Notes: a model not told the origin generated them from the letters alone. A stretch of DNA of 64,000 nt from Piscinibacter defluvii (GCF_004011805.1 NZ_RCHJ01000017.1:96757-160756); one strand, 5' to 3'; counted from the stretch's first letter, positions 1-9,948 are shown. Program-made: numbers and translations.

Positions 1-1292
1 ATGGCCTGGGCCCGCTGCCTCACCAGGTTGGCGCGATCCCGCTGGGTCTGCTGCAAGGTGTAGTCCTTGTCCAGCGCCGCCATGCCCACGCGCAGGTTCC
101 GCTCCAGGAATACGTAGGCGTAGTCGGCCGCGATCACGTCGCGGTACTGCGCGATCAGGCTGTCGGACAGCCCCGAGCCGGGGATCGTCGCGCCGATCGA
201 GAGCATCTTGTAGACCGGCTCGGTGGTCTGGTTGACGAAGCCGACCTCGGCCGAGTTGTTCGGGATCGCCGTGCGCGTGGCAATCTTGTCGGCGATCGAG
301 CGCATCATGGTCTCGACACGGGCGGTGAAGGGCGTGTGGGTGTAGCTGGTGTTCAGCGTCACCACGTCGCAGTCCGTGTAGTTGTTGCACCGGAGCAGGT
401 GCTGCGTCACGTTGGTGCCGGTGCCCGCCGCCTGGCCGTACAGCAACTGGCTGATCGAGGTGATCGTCGGCGCCACGGGTTCGGGATCGCGCGCGGCATC
501 CTCGGCGTAGAAGATCACCGTGCCGACGATGCTCATGATGAGCTCGCGCTCCTGGTCGTCTAGGTAAGTGCCGGTGCGCTGCAGCGCCTTCCACGTCAGG
601 TTGCCGACGAAGGGCGCCTTGTTGCGGATGTTGGCGTCGCCCGAGGAGCGGGCCGAGGCCAGGATGCTGGGGCGGTCGGTCGCGCAGCGGCGGCGCGCGG
701 CATCTCGATCGGTCTCCAGGCCCATTTCGATGGCCAGGTCGGAGCAGGCCTCCTGCGAGCTGAAGCCCGCCGCCTCGGCGGCGGTGCTGACGATGGCCTT
801 TGCGGTCTCGCAGGAGTTGATGCGCGCGTTGTTGATCCAGGTCTCCAGGCCCTTGGCCCACTTGGTCAGCCCGCCCAGCAGCGGCGAGACCGACTCCAGC
901 GCCAGCTGGAAGGCGATGCCCGGCAGCGCGGCCGTGATGTTGCGCAGCATGTTCTTGAACTCGGCCGCCGAGATGTGCGAGAAGGAGCCGCCGAAGACGT
1001 CGATGCCGCCGCAGCCGGCGCGGGCGCTCGGAAACTGGATCGCGGCAAGCTGGTAGACCTTGTTCGGCGCACGCATGAACAGGCTGCCCCCGGTGTAGGT
1101 GTTGAAGGTCTGCCCCCGGAACGCTCCCGGTGCGGTGTAGTTGCCGATGGCGCCCAAGCTGTTGAACATGTTGTTCACCTCGGCGTTCAGGTCACCGGCC
1201 CGCAGTGGCGCGGGGCCCACGGCGAGCGCGGCGCAGCACAGGGCGACCACCACAGCGCGGTGCAGGGACTGGTCGCCGTCGGTACGCTTCAT
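1..1292 (-). CDS. traH: TraH, pilus assembly protein (C-terminus cut by window)
   Basis: Periplasmic F-type conjugation protein of the TraH family, needed with TraF, TraW, TraU and TrbC for F-like pilus extension and retraction. The reading frame runs from an ATG at 1292, preceded by a good AAAGGAG ribosome site, to the window edge, giving about 430 residues without a stop. TraH is usually about 450 to 480 residues, so only the tail is missing. A signal peptide (residues about 1-32) is followed by the family start pattern AGDLNAEVNNMFNSLGA and paired cysteines. It lies 47 bases after traF in the same operon. Confidence 0.9.
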   Translation of the reverse strand, partial: MKRTDGDQSLHRAVVVALCCAALAVGPAPLRAGDLNAEVNNMFNSLGAIGNYTAPGAFRGQTFNTYTGGSLFMRAPNKVYQLAAIQFPSARAGCGGIDVFGGSFSHISAAEFKNMLRNITAALPGIAFQLALESVSPLLGGLTKWAKGLETWINNARINSCETAKAIVSTAAEAAGFSSQEACSDLAIEMGLETDRDAARRRCATDRPSILASARSSGDANIRNKAPFVGNLTWKALQRTGTYLDDQERELIMSIVGTVIFYAEDAARDPEPVAPTITSISQLLYGQAAGTGTNVTQHLLRCNNYTDCDVVTLNTSYTHTPFTARVETMMRSIADKIATRTAIPNNSAEVGFVNQTTEPVYKMLSIGATIPGSGLSDSLIAQYRDVIAADYAYVFLERNLRVGMAALDKDYTLQQTQRDRANLVRQRAQA

Positions 1293-1339
1293 CGGGGGCT
1301 CCTTTGGATTTCGGTCTGCGCCGGTGCGGGCTCACCGCC

Positions 1340-2251
1340 TCAGCGCTGATGGGTCAAGCGGGCCTGGGCCTGCAGGCCGCCAGTCGCGCCCAGGAACGGT
1401 GTGGCGGCGCTGTCGGGTGAAGCCGCGACCATCGAGATGCGCTCCACCAGCTGCGCCTCGGACAGCACGCCGAAACCGATCGGGGTGATCTTTCCGGTGA
1501 AGGGCTGGGCGAGGTAGACGGCGGGAACCTGGCTCACCCGCAGCGTGGTGGCGATCCCGTTGTCCCGTCGGGCGTCCGCGAAGCCGGGGATCGGGCCTCC
1601 GTCGACGCTGATCGCGACCACCTTGATGCCGTGCCGGGCCTGGAAGGCCTCGAGCGTCGGCGCGAAGGCATGGCAGTAGGGGCAGTCGCTGCGGAAGAAG
1701 AAGAACAGGACATGGTCGCGGCCGAGGGCGCTGATGGACTGGCTGCGCTGGGCCGTCTGAAGCTGGTCGAACACCTCCAGGGCCTTCGCGTTCACCGGGC
1801 GCCCCTGGAGCGTGGGGTCGAGCTCGGGGCTGGCCCAAGCGATGCGCTGCGCCACGTCGGCGAAGGTGGATGCGCGCGACACCACCTGGGCCTCCAGCTC
1901 CATGTAGCGGCGTACGTTGGCTTCGGTCGGCCGCATGATGGCGATGTGCCGGCGCTCCTCGAGGGCCTTCTGCAGGCGCTCGAACTCGACGACCTCCGGG
2001 AGCTTCGCGGGCGACCGCCGCGGTGCAGTGGCGGCACTCGATGGCGTTGCGGCCTGCCGAGGTGCGGAAGCCGGTGGTTCGGGCGGAGGGATCTCCGACT
2101 CCTCGTAGAAGTGCCAGCCGCGCCAGTTGTCGGACCAGTACGGCCGTCCGGGGTCTTGCGGCTGCGCCAGGGTGGCCGTCCCGCTGCCAAGCATGACAAC
2201 GAGGCAGAGTGCGAGCCGAACTTGGCGCGAGGCAGGGCGGCGCAGCGTCAT
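1340..2251 (-). CDS. traF: TraF, thioredoxin-fold pilus assembly protein
   Basis: A 303-residue exported protein of the F-type TraF family, which has a thioredoxin fold and works in the periplasm on pilus assembly. A signal peptide covers about residues 1-29, and a proline-rich stretch follows. The C-terminal half has the thioredoxin-like DCPYCHAFAP motif (CxxC), which many F-plasmid TraF proteins lack, so this one may have redox activity. The start ATG overlaps the stop of the preceding gene by four bases (ATGA). A separate S26 peptidase at 12.1-12.6 kb carries the other, unrelated meaning of the TraF name. Confidence 0.9.
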   Translation of the reverse strand: MTLRRPASRQVRLALCLVVMLGSGTATLAQPQDPGRPYWSDNWRGWHFYEESEIPPPEPPASAPRQAATPSSAATAPRRSPAKLPEVVEFERLQKALEERRHIAIMRPTEANVRRYMELEAQVVSRASTFADVAQRIAWASPELDPTLQGRPVNAKALEVFDQLQTAQRSQSISALGRDHVLFFFFRSDCPYCHAFAPTLEAFQARHGIKVVAISVDGGPIPGFADARRDNGIATTLRVSQVPAVYLAQPFTGKITPIGFGVLSEAQLVERISMVAASPDSAATPFLGATGGLQAQARLTHQR

Positions 2252-2661
2252 GGGCGCCGCCTCATGTCCATCAAGACGGGCGACCGCGGCGGCTGGCCGT
2301 CACGGCAGTAGTTGATGCCGAAGTCGATGGTCTGCCGCCGCGGTGCCTGCACGCCGCCAGCGCCGTAGTTCGGCAACTGCACGCCGTCTTGCCAGAAGCG
2401 CACGTTCAGGCGACTGCAGCCGGGCTGGGCGTAGCGCTTCTCGGTGCTCACGTCGATGTAGATCGGCGTCGTGGCGCTGAAGCGCTTCGAGATCGCGTCG
2501 GCGACCTCGCCGACCAGGACCCCGTGGGCCTTGCCGTCGGGTGCGTCCAGGGCCGACAGCATCAGCTGCCTGGCATCGCGGACCTGCAGTCGTTCCTGAG
2601 CCATGGCAGTGCTGACAAACAAGGCGCATGCGGCGCCGACCAGAACGGTGATGGCCCTCAT
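2248..2661 (-). CDS. Small exported protein of unknown function in the tra operon
   Basis: Not recognised. A 137-residue protein with a clear signal peptide (cleavage near AMA, about residue 22) and two cysteines in the mature part, one in a PGCSRLNVRFW stretch and one in NYCRDGQPP. I chose the ATG at 2661 because it overlaps the traN stop by ATGA and has AGGGGA upstream; an in-frame GTG at 2667 is the alternative. Its position between traN and traF, both oxidised periplasmic or outer-membrane partners, suggests an envelope accessory of the secretion channel. Confidence 0.75.
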   Translation of the reverse strand: MRAITVLVGAACALFVSTAMAQERLQVRDARQLMLSALDAPDGKAHGVLVGEVADAISKRFSATTPIYIDVSTEKRYAQPGCSRLNVRFWQDGVQLPNYGAGGVQAPRRQTIDFGINYCRDGQPPRSPVLMDMRRRP

Positions 2662-5129
2662 TGGCACTTCCCCTGGCCGTAGTAGCAGGTGGGCACGCGG
2701 CTGGCGCTGCCGGCCTGCAGCGCGTTGACGTTCGGCAGGGTCGGCACCAGCGACGCGTAGAACTCCGACAGGTCCATCGCAGCGAAGTTGAGCGCCTGCA
2801 ATTGCGCGACGGTGAAGCCGGAGCAGTCGGCGTTCTGCGCACCGCCCCAGCCCTTGCCGATCTGCGCGCGGCCCTGTTCATTGACGATGCGCGCCAGCAT
2901 CGAGTTGAAGCAGCACTTCGAGGTGGTGTGCTCGACGCAGGACACGCACACGCCCAGGACCCGGAAGCAGGATGAGCACCAGGTGCCGATCGTGTGGCAC
3001 AGCTTGGCGCCTTCCTTCATCGCCAGCTTCCCCTCGTCCTCGTTGCAGGACATCATCGAGAGGACGATGTAGATGATCACCGCGATGGCCAGCGTCCACG
3101 GGTCGAAGGCCACGACCAGACTGTCGCCGGCATACACGGCCACCGATCCAGCGGGCAGGGCGGCGCCATTGACCGCCACCGTCACGCCATAGGTCGTGAA
3201 CGTGCCGCTGAAGCCGCCGCCCATCAGCAGCGCCGAGATGCCCTGGTAGATGAACTGCTGGTTCTGCGAGTTCATCAGCACGTCGAAGACCAGACGCGAG
3301 CCGCCGCCGAAGATGCTCTGGTTCGTCATGCCGGCGCCGGCGCCGTCGGCGTAGCAGCAGTTCTTCAGCAGGCGGTCGCGGCAGCGGTTCTCCTCGCCCT
3401 TGAAGACCTGCATGCGGTCGGCGTCCAGGTAGATGCCTGCCTCGCGCCCGGCCTCGAGCATCGACATGCTGCGCGCAAAGTCGGGGTCGTTCGGCGCGCC
3501 GATGTCGAAGCAGTTGCCGCTCAGGCAGAAGACGTTGGTCGGGCAGTTGCTGGCGGTGGTGACGGTCTCGGCGGGCACGGGGCAGCTGTAGCCGTCCTCG
3601 AACACCTCGCACAGGCCGGTGACGGCATTGGTCTGCCGGCAAGTCGACGACTGCGGCGTGCAGCCTGCTGCCACCAGCGGTGCGCACTGGTCGGCCGACG
3701 CGCCGCCGCTGCACGACATGGTGCTCCGGTACTCCCAGCAGTCGCGGGTGACGGCCACGCCGTCGACGACCTTGGTCGCCGGGCCATCGGTGCAGACGGC
3801 GGGCGAGGTCGTGGTGCAGCGACCACCGACGTCCAGGGTCGGGCACTGGTCGTCCCAGCGGTCGGTCTCGGTGACGGTGGTGGCTGGCCGCGTGTAGGAC
3901 AGGCGCATCGTCGGAATCGGGCCGAAGGCGGGGTTGGGCGCCCAGCCGATCACGGCCCGGTCGGCGTCGATGTTCCAGTAGGTGCCGGCCACGGTGCCCG
4001 TGATGTCGATGCCGGCGTAAGGCGTCCAGCCGGGAGCGGGCGCGTAGCACTTGGTGCCGTCCAGGGCGGTGGTGGTGCAGCCGCTGTCGCCCTGGCAGAC
4101 GGTGTCCTGGATGTTGTCGCCGCTCTGCGTGCCGGCACGGCAGGCGGCGTAGACCTTGAGGAAGGGCTCGACGCTGGTGCAGCTGTAGCCGGAGTCGCCG
4201 CCACCGGTACAGACCTCGGCGCGCTCCGGGGCCACCATCGCAGTCAGGCTGCAGGTCGATCCGCTGCAGCTCTTGTCGGCCACCCAGACGGCCGTGCGGA
4301 TGGGCTGGCCGTCGATCATCGAGTAGGTGGTGTCGAGAACCGACACGATCTGCGGGAAGACGACCGGCGTCGTCATGTCCACGTCGAAGAAGCTGAGCGG
4401 ATTGCCGTCCTGGGTGACGCGGAAGTGCTGCGCGGTAACGGCGCGGTCAGGCAGGCACTGCACGTCCAGACCCGTGCGGCCGGAGGCGGCGTGGGCGAAC
4501 CAGTCGCCCGGGTTGCAGCTGGTGGTCCGCGTCGTGCTGACGGTCAGGCTTCGGCTGCAGCTGTAGTTGCCGACGCCGACGTAGCGCAGGCAATTGCGTG
4601 GCTGCATGCCGGCGGGCACCGGCGTGACCGTGGTGGTGCAACCGCTGTAGTAGGCAGCCAGGCTGCCCAGCTCGGCCGACGGCGTCCGGCCGATTGCACG
4701 CGCAGCAGCCACGGCAGGGTCATCGGCGCCGATCGTCGGGCGCGGCGTGTTTGCCGACGAGAAGGCGCCACGCTGCGCCTGGCAGAGAGGGTCGGTGGGG
4801 GTGAGTGCACAGGCAGACAGCCTCGCTTTGCCCTGCGACGACAGGTTGGGCTGGCGGTAGTAGCTGCGCTCCGGTGGCGTGGTCGTGTAGCCCGGGACCA
4901 CGGCGGTGGCACCCGGGGTGGTGATGTTGCCGCGGGCCACCGGGTTCGCGGCCTGGCCAGCGGCGACCCCTTCCTCGTGCGGGCCGGCCACGGCGGCGGT
5001 CTGCGTTGTCAGGAAGCAGACGGCGGTGATGAAGGCGACGAGGCGGCGCCACGGCGAGGCCCGGCTGGCCGTGGATGGCGGCGGGTACGGGAAGCGGCTA
5101 TCGAGGCCGGGCGGGGTGGGGAGAAGCAC
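2658..5129 (-). CDS. traN: TraN, mating-pair stabilisation outer-membrane protein
   Basis: A large, cysteine-rich protein of about 823 residues with an N-terminal signal sequence (hydrophobic stretch at about residues 29-49, ending TAAVAG). Cysteines are spread through the whole length, many in pairs, as in F/R27-type TraN adhesins that sit in the outer membrane of the donor and recognise recipient surface proteins. The first codon is GTG at 5129 with no strong ribosome site, so the true start may be slightly downstream. It is now separated from trbC by the Gabija-like cargo island, although the two would be neighbours in an uninterrupted operon. Confidence 0.88.
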   Translation of the reverse strand: MLLPTPPGLDSRFPYPPPSTASRASPWRRLVAFITAVCFLTTQTAAVAGPHEEGVAAGQAANPVARGNITTPGATAVVPGYTTTPPERSYYRQPNLSSQGKARLSACALTPTDPLCQAQRGAFSSANTPRPTIGADDPAVAAARAIGRTPSAELGSLAAYYSGCTTTVTPVPAGMQPRNCLRYVGVGNYSCSRSLTVSTTRTTSCNPGDWFAHAASGRTGLDVQCLPDRAVTAQHFRVTQDGNPLSFFDVDMTTPVVFPQIVSVLDTTYSMIDGQPIRTAVWVADKSCSGSTCSLTAMVAPERAEVCTGGGDSGYSCTSVEPFLKVYAACRAGTQSGDNIQDTVCQGDSGCTTTALDGTKCYAPAPGWTPYAGIDITGTVAGTYWNIDADRAVIGWAPNPAFGPIPTMRLSYTRPATTVTETDRWDDQCPTLDVGGRCTTTSPAVCTDGPATKVVDGVAVTRDCWEYRSTMSCSGGASADQCAPLVAAGCTPQSSTCRQTNAVTGLCEVFEDGYSCPVPAETVTTASNCPTNVFCLSGNCFDIGAPNDPDFARSMSMLEAGREAGIYLDADRMQVFKGEENRCRDRLLKNCCYADGAGAGMTNQSIFGGGSRLVFDVLMNSQNQQFIYQGISALLMGGGFSGTFTTYGVTVAVNGAALPAGSVAVYAGDSLVVAFDPWTLAIAVIIYIVLSMMSCNEDEGKLAMKEGAKLCHTIGTWCSSCFRVLGVCVSCVEHTTSKCCFNSMLARIVNEQGRAQIGKGWGGAQNADCSGFTVAQLQALNFAAMDLSEFYASLVPTLPNVNALQAGSASRVPTCYYGQGKCQ

Positions 5130-5525
5130 GCCCCATGGTCAGGGGCGGTTCGTGCGGTGTCTCGGGGAAACGGCGGCTGAGAGAGAGGGGTTTCGAGGCT
5201 GGGCAAGCGTTTGGGGAACGGCTGTTCGGCAGCGTCGGTGCTGCCTTTGCCTCACGCACGCCGACCGGCAGCTACACAGCGGTTTGCTGTCCTTCGTTCT
5301 GCGACTCTGGTCAACGATCCGTATCGTGGAGCTCCAGTTCCCTCCTGGAGCGCGACAACGCAGTCACCATCATCGAGTGAAATGAGGCACGGGTCTGCGA
5401 TCCTTGGTAAGGGACCGCACGAGGTAATGGGGTGTTGACTGACGCTTGAGACACGATCGCTGGAGCGTTCGCCTATCATGGCCTGCAGCAGGACGCCAAC
5501 CAAGAAGAGTGACGCTGGAGGAGCA
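5130..5525. other. Intergenic left edge of Gabija-like island
   Basis: About 400 bases separate traN from the plus-strand nuclease gene. I see no convincing gene. The part nearest traN is GC-rich like the tra operon, while the part nearest 5.4 kb is clearly more AT-rich, so the cargo boundary probably lies here. The promoter of the island and a new promoter for the now distal traN-traF-traH block would both have to lie in this gap or within traU/trbC read-through. No direct repeat marking an insertion was found by eye. Confidence 0.4.
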
Positions 5526-7325
5526 ATGCGCGTATCTCAGCTAACGATTGAGAACTTCCGAGGAATCAAAAAGGCCGTATTGCAGTTCACTGGACATACC
5601 CTCCTGATCGGCGGCAACAATGTCGGCAAGAGCACAGTGTGCGAGGCCCTCGATCTCGTTCTAGGACCGGACCGGCTGAACCGGTCGTCGCCAGTCGAGG
5701 AGTTCGACTTTCGGAATGCTGGCTACTTGGCAGCAGACGGCGAGACGCCTGTGCCGATCCGTATCCAGGCCATACTGACCGACCTGACGGACGACATCAA
5801 AACGATGTGTGCCGCGAACCTTGAGTTCTGGCACAAGGTTGAGCGCAGACTACTAGGTGAAGGGGAGATCGCGGCAGCGGACGATCCAAACGTCGAATTC
5901 TGTCTGCGCCTCATCACTATTGCTAAGTACGACATCGAAGACGATCAGTTCGTCGCGCGAACCGTGTACGGGCGTGGCGACGAAGACGCCGATGGCGAAC
6001 CGAAAGCAATCCCTTCTCGCGTAAAGCGCTCTATTGGATTCCTCTACCTGCGCACGATTCGGACGGGGTCACGCGCGCTCAGCCTGGAGCGCGGCACCCT
6101 ACTCGACAACATCCTGCGCATGAAGGAAGCGCGCAAGGGAATGTGGGAGAGCATTCGCACGCGTCTGGCGTCTCTCGAACCGCCCATTGACGCAGAGGCA
6201 ACCGAACTCGGTCCGATCCTCGACGAGATTGAGGCTCGCCTTGCGGAATACATCGCTCCGGGTGGCGACGGACGGTCGACGCGCCTGTTTGTCTCGCAGC
6301 TCACGCGCGAGCACCTCCGCAAGACCATCTCGTTCTTCCTCACGATGGGGAAAGGCGAAGGTGCTGTCCCGTTCCAGCAGGCGGGAACGGGGACACTGAA
6401 CACGCTGGTCCTTGCACTCCTCACCTTCATCGCCGACATCAAGAGGGACAACGTGATCTTCGCGATGGAAGAGCCTGAGATCGCTCTGCCGCCGCATACG
6501 CAGCGACGCATCGCAAACTACCTTCTCGAAGAAACGTCTCAGTGCTTCGTCACTTCGCACTCACCCTATGTCATTGAGAGATTTGAGCCTGACGGCATCG
6601 TCAAGCTCAATCGCGACGAGCACGGCGACCTCTCGGGCACGGCAATCAAGCTGCCGACCGGCATGAAGGCGAAAAACTATCGACAGAACTTTCGTCGTGC
6701 GATCGCCGAGGCCATGCTTGGGCAGGCGGTGATCGTTGGCGAGGGCATCACGGAACAGGATGCCCTGCTGGTCGTTGCGCAGAAGATGGAGGACAACAAT
6801 CCTGATCTGTTTCAGCTGGATGTTGCTGGCGTAAGCGTCATTAACGCCGACGGCGACGGCAACCTTGAAAAGATGGGCGCCTTCTTCAAGGAAATCGGCG
6901 TTCCCGCCTTCGCCTTCTTCGACAGGAAGAAGCGCACCGCTGATGACATCAAGGCCCTGCAAGACACCTACGTCGTGGCCTGCGAGATCAGCCATAAGGG
7001 TGCGGAAACCATGATGGCCAACGAGGTGCCCGTTGTCCGCCAATGGCAGTACCTCGACGCCTTGCGTGAGCAAGACACCGATGGCCACTTTGGCATTCCT
7101 ACGGCACGCCCTGACGACGCTGCCATTCGCGCTCTGACAGTCTCGACGCTGAAGGGCCTGAAGGGCGAAGGCGGCGCAGCCCGACTGCTCGAGCTGTGCA
7201 CGCCTGCAGAATTGCCCGCGACGCTGACCAAGTTCCTGAGCGACATCTATCAGCGGTATCCAAAGCCGAAACGAAAGAAGCCCGAACCCGATGCTGCCAA
7301 AGCGGTTGCGCCAGCGAAGGCCTAA
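5526..7325 (+). CDS. gajA: GajA-like OLD-family ATPase/TOPRIM endonuclease (Gabija)
   Basis: A 599-residue OLD-family nuclease. The ABC-type ATPase head starts with an NFRGIKK strand and a Walker A loop GGNNVGKS at residues 29-36. The Walker B/EEPE-type motif FAMEEPEIALPP is near residue 313. A TOPRIM nuclease domain follows, with GEGITEQ near 405, VINADGDGN near 440 and FFDRKKR near 464. In Gabija, GajA cuts DNA when nucleotides are depleted during phage replication and assembles with GajB. The ATG at 5526 has a strong GGAGGAG ribosome site. The gene is less GC-rich than the tra genes around it, which supports recent acquisition. Confidence 0.82.
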   Translation: MRVSQLTIENFRGIKKAVLQFTGHTLLIGGNNVGKSTVCEALDLVLGPDRLNRSSPVEEFDFRNAGYLAADGETPVPIRIQAILTDLTDDIKTMCAANLEFWHKVERRLLGEGEIAAADDPNVEFCLRLITIAKYDIEDDQFVARTVYGRGDEDADGEPKAIPSRVKRSIGFLYLRTIRTGSRALSLERGTLLDNILRMKEARKGMWESIRTRLASLEPPIDAEATELGPILDEIEARLAEYIAPGGDGRSTRLFVSQLTREHLRKTISFFLTMGKGEGAVPFQQAGTGTLNTLVLALLTFIADIKRDNVIFAMEEPEIALPPHTQRRIANYLLEETSQCFVTSHSPYVIERFEPDGIVKLNRDEHGDLSGTAIKLPTGMKAKNYRQNFRRAIAEAMLGQAVIVGEGITEQDALLVVAQKMEDNNPDLFQLDVAGVSVINADGDGNLEKMGAFFKEIGVPAFAFFDRKKRTADDIKALQDTYVVACEISHKGAETMMANEVPVVRQWQYLDALREQDTDGHFGIPTARPDDAAIRALTVSTLKGLKGEGGAARLLELCTPAELPATLTKFLSDIYQRYPKPKRKKPEPDAAKAVAPAKA

Positions 7326-7327
7326 AG

Positions 7328-9067
7328 ATGGCGTTGGTCATCTGCGCTCAACGTCAGAGCATTCTCGATGAGGCAGGGCCAATATTGGTCACCGGTGGCC
7401 CTGGTTGCGGAAAGACGACCATCGCGCTCGCGAAGGCGCAACGCGTCATTGAGGCGGGCCTCAAGCCCGGACAAACGGTCCTGTTCTTGAGCTTCTCCCG
7501 CGCGGCGGTGGCGCGCGTGATCGAGGCGAGCAGAACGCAACTGCCAAAGGCGCTACAAAGCAAGCTTTCGATTCAGACGTTCCACTCGTTCTTCTGGGAG
7601 GTCTTGAAGGCCTATGGTTACCTTCTCGGTGCCCCGAAGACGCTGCGCCTTCTCCTTCCACACGACGAGGCCGCCTTACGGCATCCATTCGAGAGTCTGG
7701 GGTTTGATTGGGCCGAAGAGCGCGACCGGCTTTTCAGAGAGGAAGGCATCGTCGCCTTCGATCTGTTCTCGCAGAAGGCCCTCGAACTGCTGACACGCAG
7801 CGAGCGTCTTCGGGCACTTTTCGCCGCACGGCATCCGATGATTGTCGTCGATGAGGCCCAAGACACAGCCGACGAGCAGTGGCAGAGTGTGCGGCACTTG
7901 TCCGCCGGAACGCAGTTGATGTGCCTGGCCGACCTCGACCAGCAGATATACGACTTCCGCCCCGGTGTGAGTTCCGAGCGCGTGACGCACATCATGGAGA
8001 CACTTAAGCCGCTGCGCGTTGATCTACTCGGACAGAACCATCGCAGCCCAAACTCAGAGATCGTCGCGTTCGCGAACGACATCCTGCTGTCGACGCCACG
8101 CGGAGCTGCATACAAGGGGGTATCACGCGTACTCTTTCGCGCCAATGCCGATCAGCGTGATGCGAAGATTCGCTCCTCCGTAGGCATCGCTCTTCAGAAC
8201 GCAAAGAAGGCCGCAGCACCGCACGAAATCGAAAACCTCGCGCTCCTTGCAACGTGGAATCGTGGCGTCAATGTGATCTCTCGAGCGCTGACGGGAAACG
8301 GCACCAACAGGACCATCCCGCACCGCGTGATGATCGACGAAGCATCGGTTCTGCTGTCGAGCAGGATGATCGCGTTTCTCATGGAACCGCGCCGCGCCGA
8401 AGCCGATGCACTGGCAGACCTTGCGGACGCCCTTGAGCTTGCGGCGTCGGTCTTCAAGGCACGCGGCGGTGACGGCAACCTGAAGCAAGCGCAGCGTCTT
8501 GCAATCAGCGCCAATGATTGCCGCAAAGGCAAACAGCCAAGGGCTAACGGCGTCGCGGCGAAACTGCTGGGAACCCTTAGCGTCTTGCGAACGCACGGCT
8601 TTACGGGCGAGCCGAAGCGGGACTGGATTGAAGCTCGCCGCTTCCTGCGCGAGTCTGGTGCGAACCCGCTGCAAGAGATCGCGCAAGAGGCAGAGCAACT
8701 GATCGTCTTTCAACGCGGGCACCGCATTGCCGCAGGCTTCACCGAACTCTGGCAAACGCAAGGGCACTACAAGGGTGCCCGCACCGCTCTCGACATGGCG
8801 CTGGCCGAGGATCAACTGCTATCGGGCGGGAACGATCTGCGCGGCATTCACGTGATGACGGTGCACAAGGCAAAAGGCAAGGAGTTCGACGCCGTAATCA
8901 TCTTCGACGACCCGAACAGCAGCCCGTTGCTGTTCAACAAGGAGGCCGCTCCGCATCCAAAGTGCCGGAAGCTTCTGCGCGTCGGGATCACAAGGGCGCG
9001 CCATCACGTCTTGATGCTGACCGACATGTACACCCCGTCTGCGCTACTTAAGGGTCACAAGCTGTAG
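7328..9067 (+). CDS. gajB: GajB-like UvrD/Rep superfamily 1 helicase (Gabija)
   Basis: A 579-residue superfamily 1 helicase. Visible motifs are Walker A GGPGCGKTT (residues about 22-30), motif II VVDEAQDT near 176, a GQNHRSP motif IV region near 236, a TVHKAKGKEFDAV motif near 515 and RVGITRARHH at the end. It starts two bases after the gajA stop, so the two are co-translated. In Gabija, GajB senses DNA ends or single strands and activates GajA. The pairing with an OLD nuclease supports the Gabija call. Its length is somewhat above that of the first described GajB (about 494 residues), and other OLD-UvrD pairs exist. Confidence 0.82.
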   Translation: MALVICAQRQSILDEAGPILVTGGPGCGKTTIALAKAQRVIEAGLKPGQTVLFLSFSRAAVARVIEASRTQLPKALQSKLSIQTFHSFFWEVLKAYGYLLGAPKTLRLLLPHDEAALRHPFESLGFDWAEERDRLFREEGIVAFDLFSQKALELLTRSERLRALFAARHPMIVVDEAQDTADEQWQSVRHLSAGTQLMCLADLDQQIYDFRPGVSSERVTHIMETLKPLRVDLLGQNHRSPNSEIVAFANDILLSTPRGAAYKGVSRVLFRANADQRDAKIRSSVGIALQNAKKAAAPHEIENLALLATWNRGVNVISRALTGNGTNRTIPHRVMIDEASVLLSSRMIAFLMEPRRAEADALADLADALELAASVFKARGGDGNLKQAQRLAISANDCRKGKQPRANGVAAKLLGTLSVLRTHGFTGEPKRDWIEARRFLRESGANPLQEIAQEAEQLIVFQRGHRIAAGFTELWQTQGHYKGARTALDMALAEDQLLSGGNDLRGIHVMTVHKAKGKEFDAVIIFDDPNSSPLLFNKEAAPHPKCRKLLRVGITRARHHVLMLTDMYTPSALLKGHKL

Positions 9068-9246
9068 GGCAAGCCCAGTTTCGGGATCGTTCTTCGCCGG
9101 CGAAGTGCCCAACAGGCCGCGTACAGGGCCTTTCGCCGTCTGCTTTTGGCGCGAGACATCAGCCGGGAAATTTTCAGCGAACAGCCGCTCTCAGTCTTCG
9201 ACGGCCGGTTGCTGCCCTTGGGCGTGAGGCGCGGTGAGAGCGGGGA

Positions 9247-9948
9247 CTACCGCTTTGTACGTACTGAAGCTTGGGGGTCCCGATTCAGGTACCGCATTGC
9301 ATAGTCCAGGGTCACATCTCCAGCGACCTTCACAAACTGCTGCGACGAGCCACACGCGCGGGATGCACAGGCCTCGGTCCCGGCGCCGCCCATGACCAGG
9401 ACGAACGTCGGAGTCCTCGTGATCCCATGGCGATCGAACGCTTCCGGATCGATCTGGACGGCAACACGGCGGCTGCCGATCAGCGCCTGCATGCGGGTCA
9501 CCGTGTCTCTGATCGATCCGTTGACCAACCCCCGCAGCACGAGCGTCGCGCCCGCCAGCGCTGCTTGGTCGACCAAGCGCTGGAGCGTCGCCTCCGGCAT
9601 CGCGAAGCTCACGAAGATCAGCACCTTCGGCCCTGCCTTGCCCGGAGCCATCGCCGATGCATGAGCTCCGTTCTGCACGTCGAAGCCCTTGGAGATGGCC
9701 TCGAGGTCGATGGGCATGCGGGTCGCCGGCTGCGGAAGGCTCTCGATGCGCGGTGTACCCGGAACCGGCACCTTCGCCAGCTCAGCCTCGGTCGGCATCC
9801 GATGCTGCTGGCGTGCGCGCTCTATGTCGGCGTCGGTGACGGCAGGTGGCGTCGCCGGGGCACCCAGCACGCTGCTGGCAAGAAGGAGCGCGGCGACCCC
9901 GGCGCCGAGCGCCCGGCCGATGAGCGTGGCCCTGTCAGTAGCCCACAC
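9247..9948 (-). CDS. trbC: TrbC, F-type pilus assembly protein
   Basis: A 233-residue periplasmic protein of the F-type TrbC family, which acts with TraW in building the pilus. It has a signal peptide (about residues 1-29, ending VLGAPA). The C-terminal half is a thioredoxin-like fold without CxxC: KVLIFVSFAMPEATLQ, then GLVNGSIRDTV, IDPEAF and a TRTPTFVLV stretch. It starts at GTG 9948, overlapping traU by 14 bases, with AGAGGA upstream. Transcription from traU would run through it and then meet the oppositely oriented Gabija-like pair. Confidence 0.9.
   Translation of the reverse strand: MWATDRATLIGRALGAGVAALLLASSVLGAPATPPAVTDADIERARQQHRMPTEAELAKVPVPGTPRIESLPQPATRMPIDLEAISKGFDVQNGAHASAMAPGKAGPKVLIFVSFAMPEATLQRLVDQAALAGATLVLRGLVNGSIRDTVTRMQALIGSRRVAVQIDPEAFDRHGITRTPTFVLVMGGAGTEACASRACGSSQQFVKVAGDVTLDYAMRYLNRDPQASVRTKR

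Noticed and set aside
2994..5180. 728-codon plus-strand ORF opposite traN
   Set aside because: Shadow of the cysteine-rich TraN frame, no recognisable protein features.
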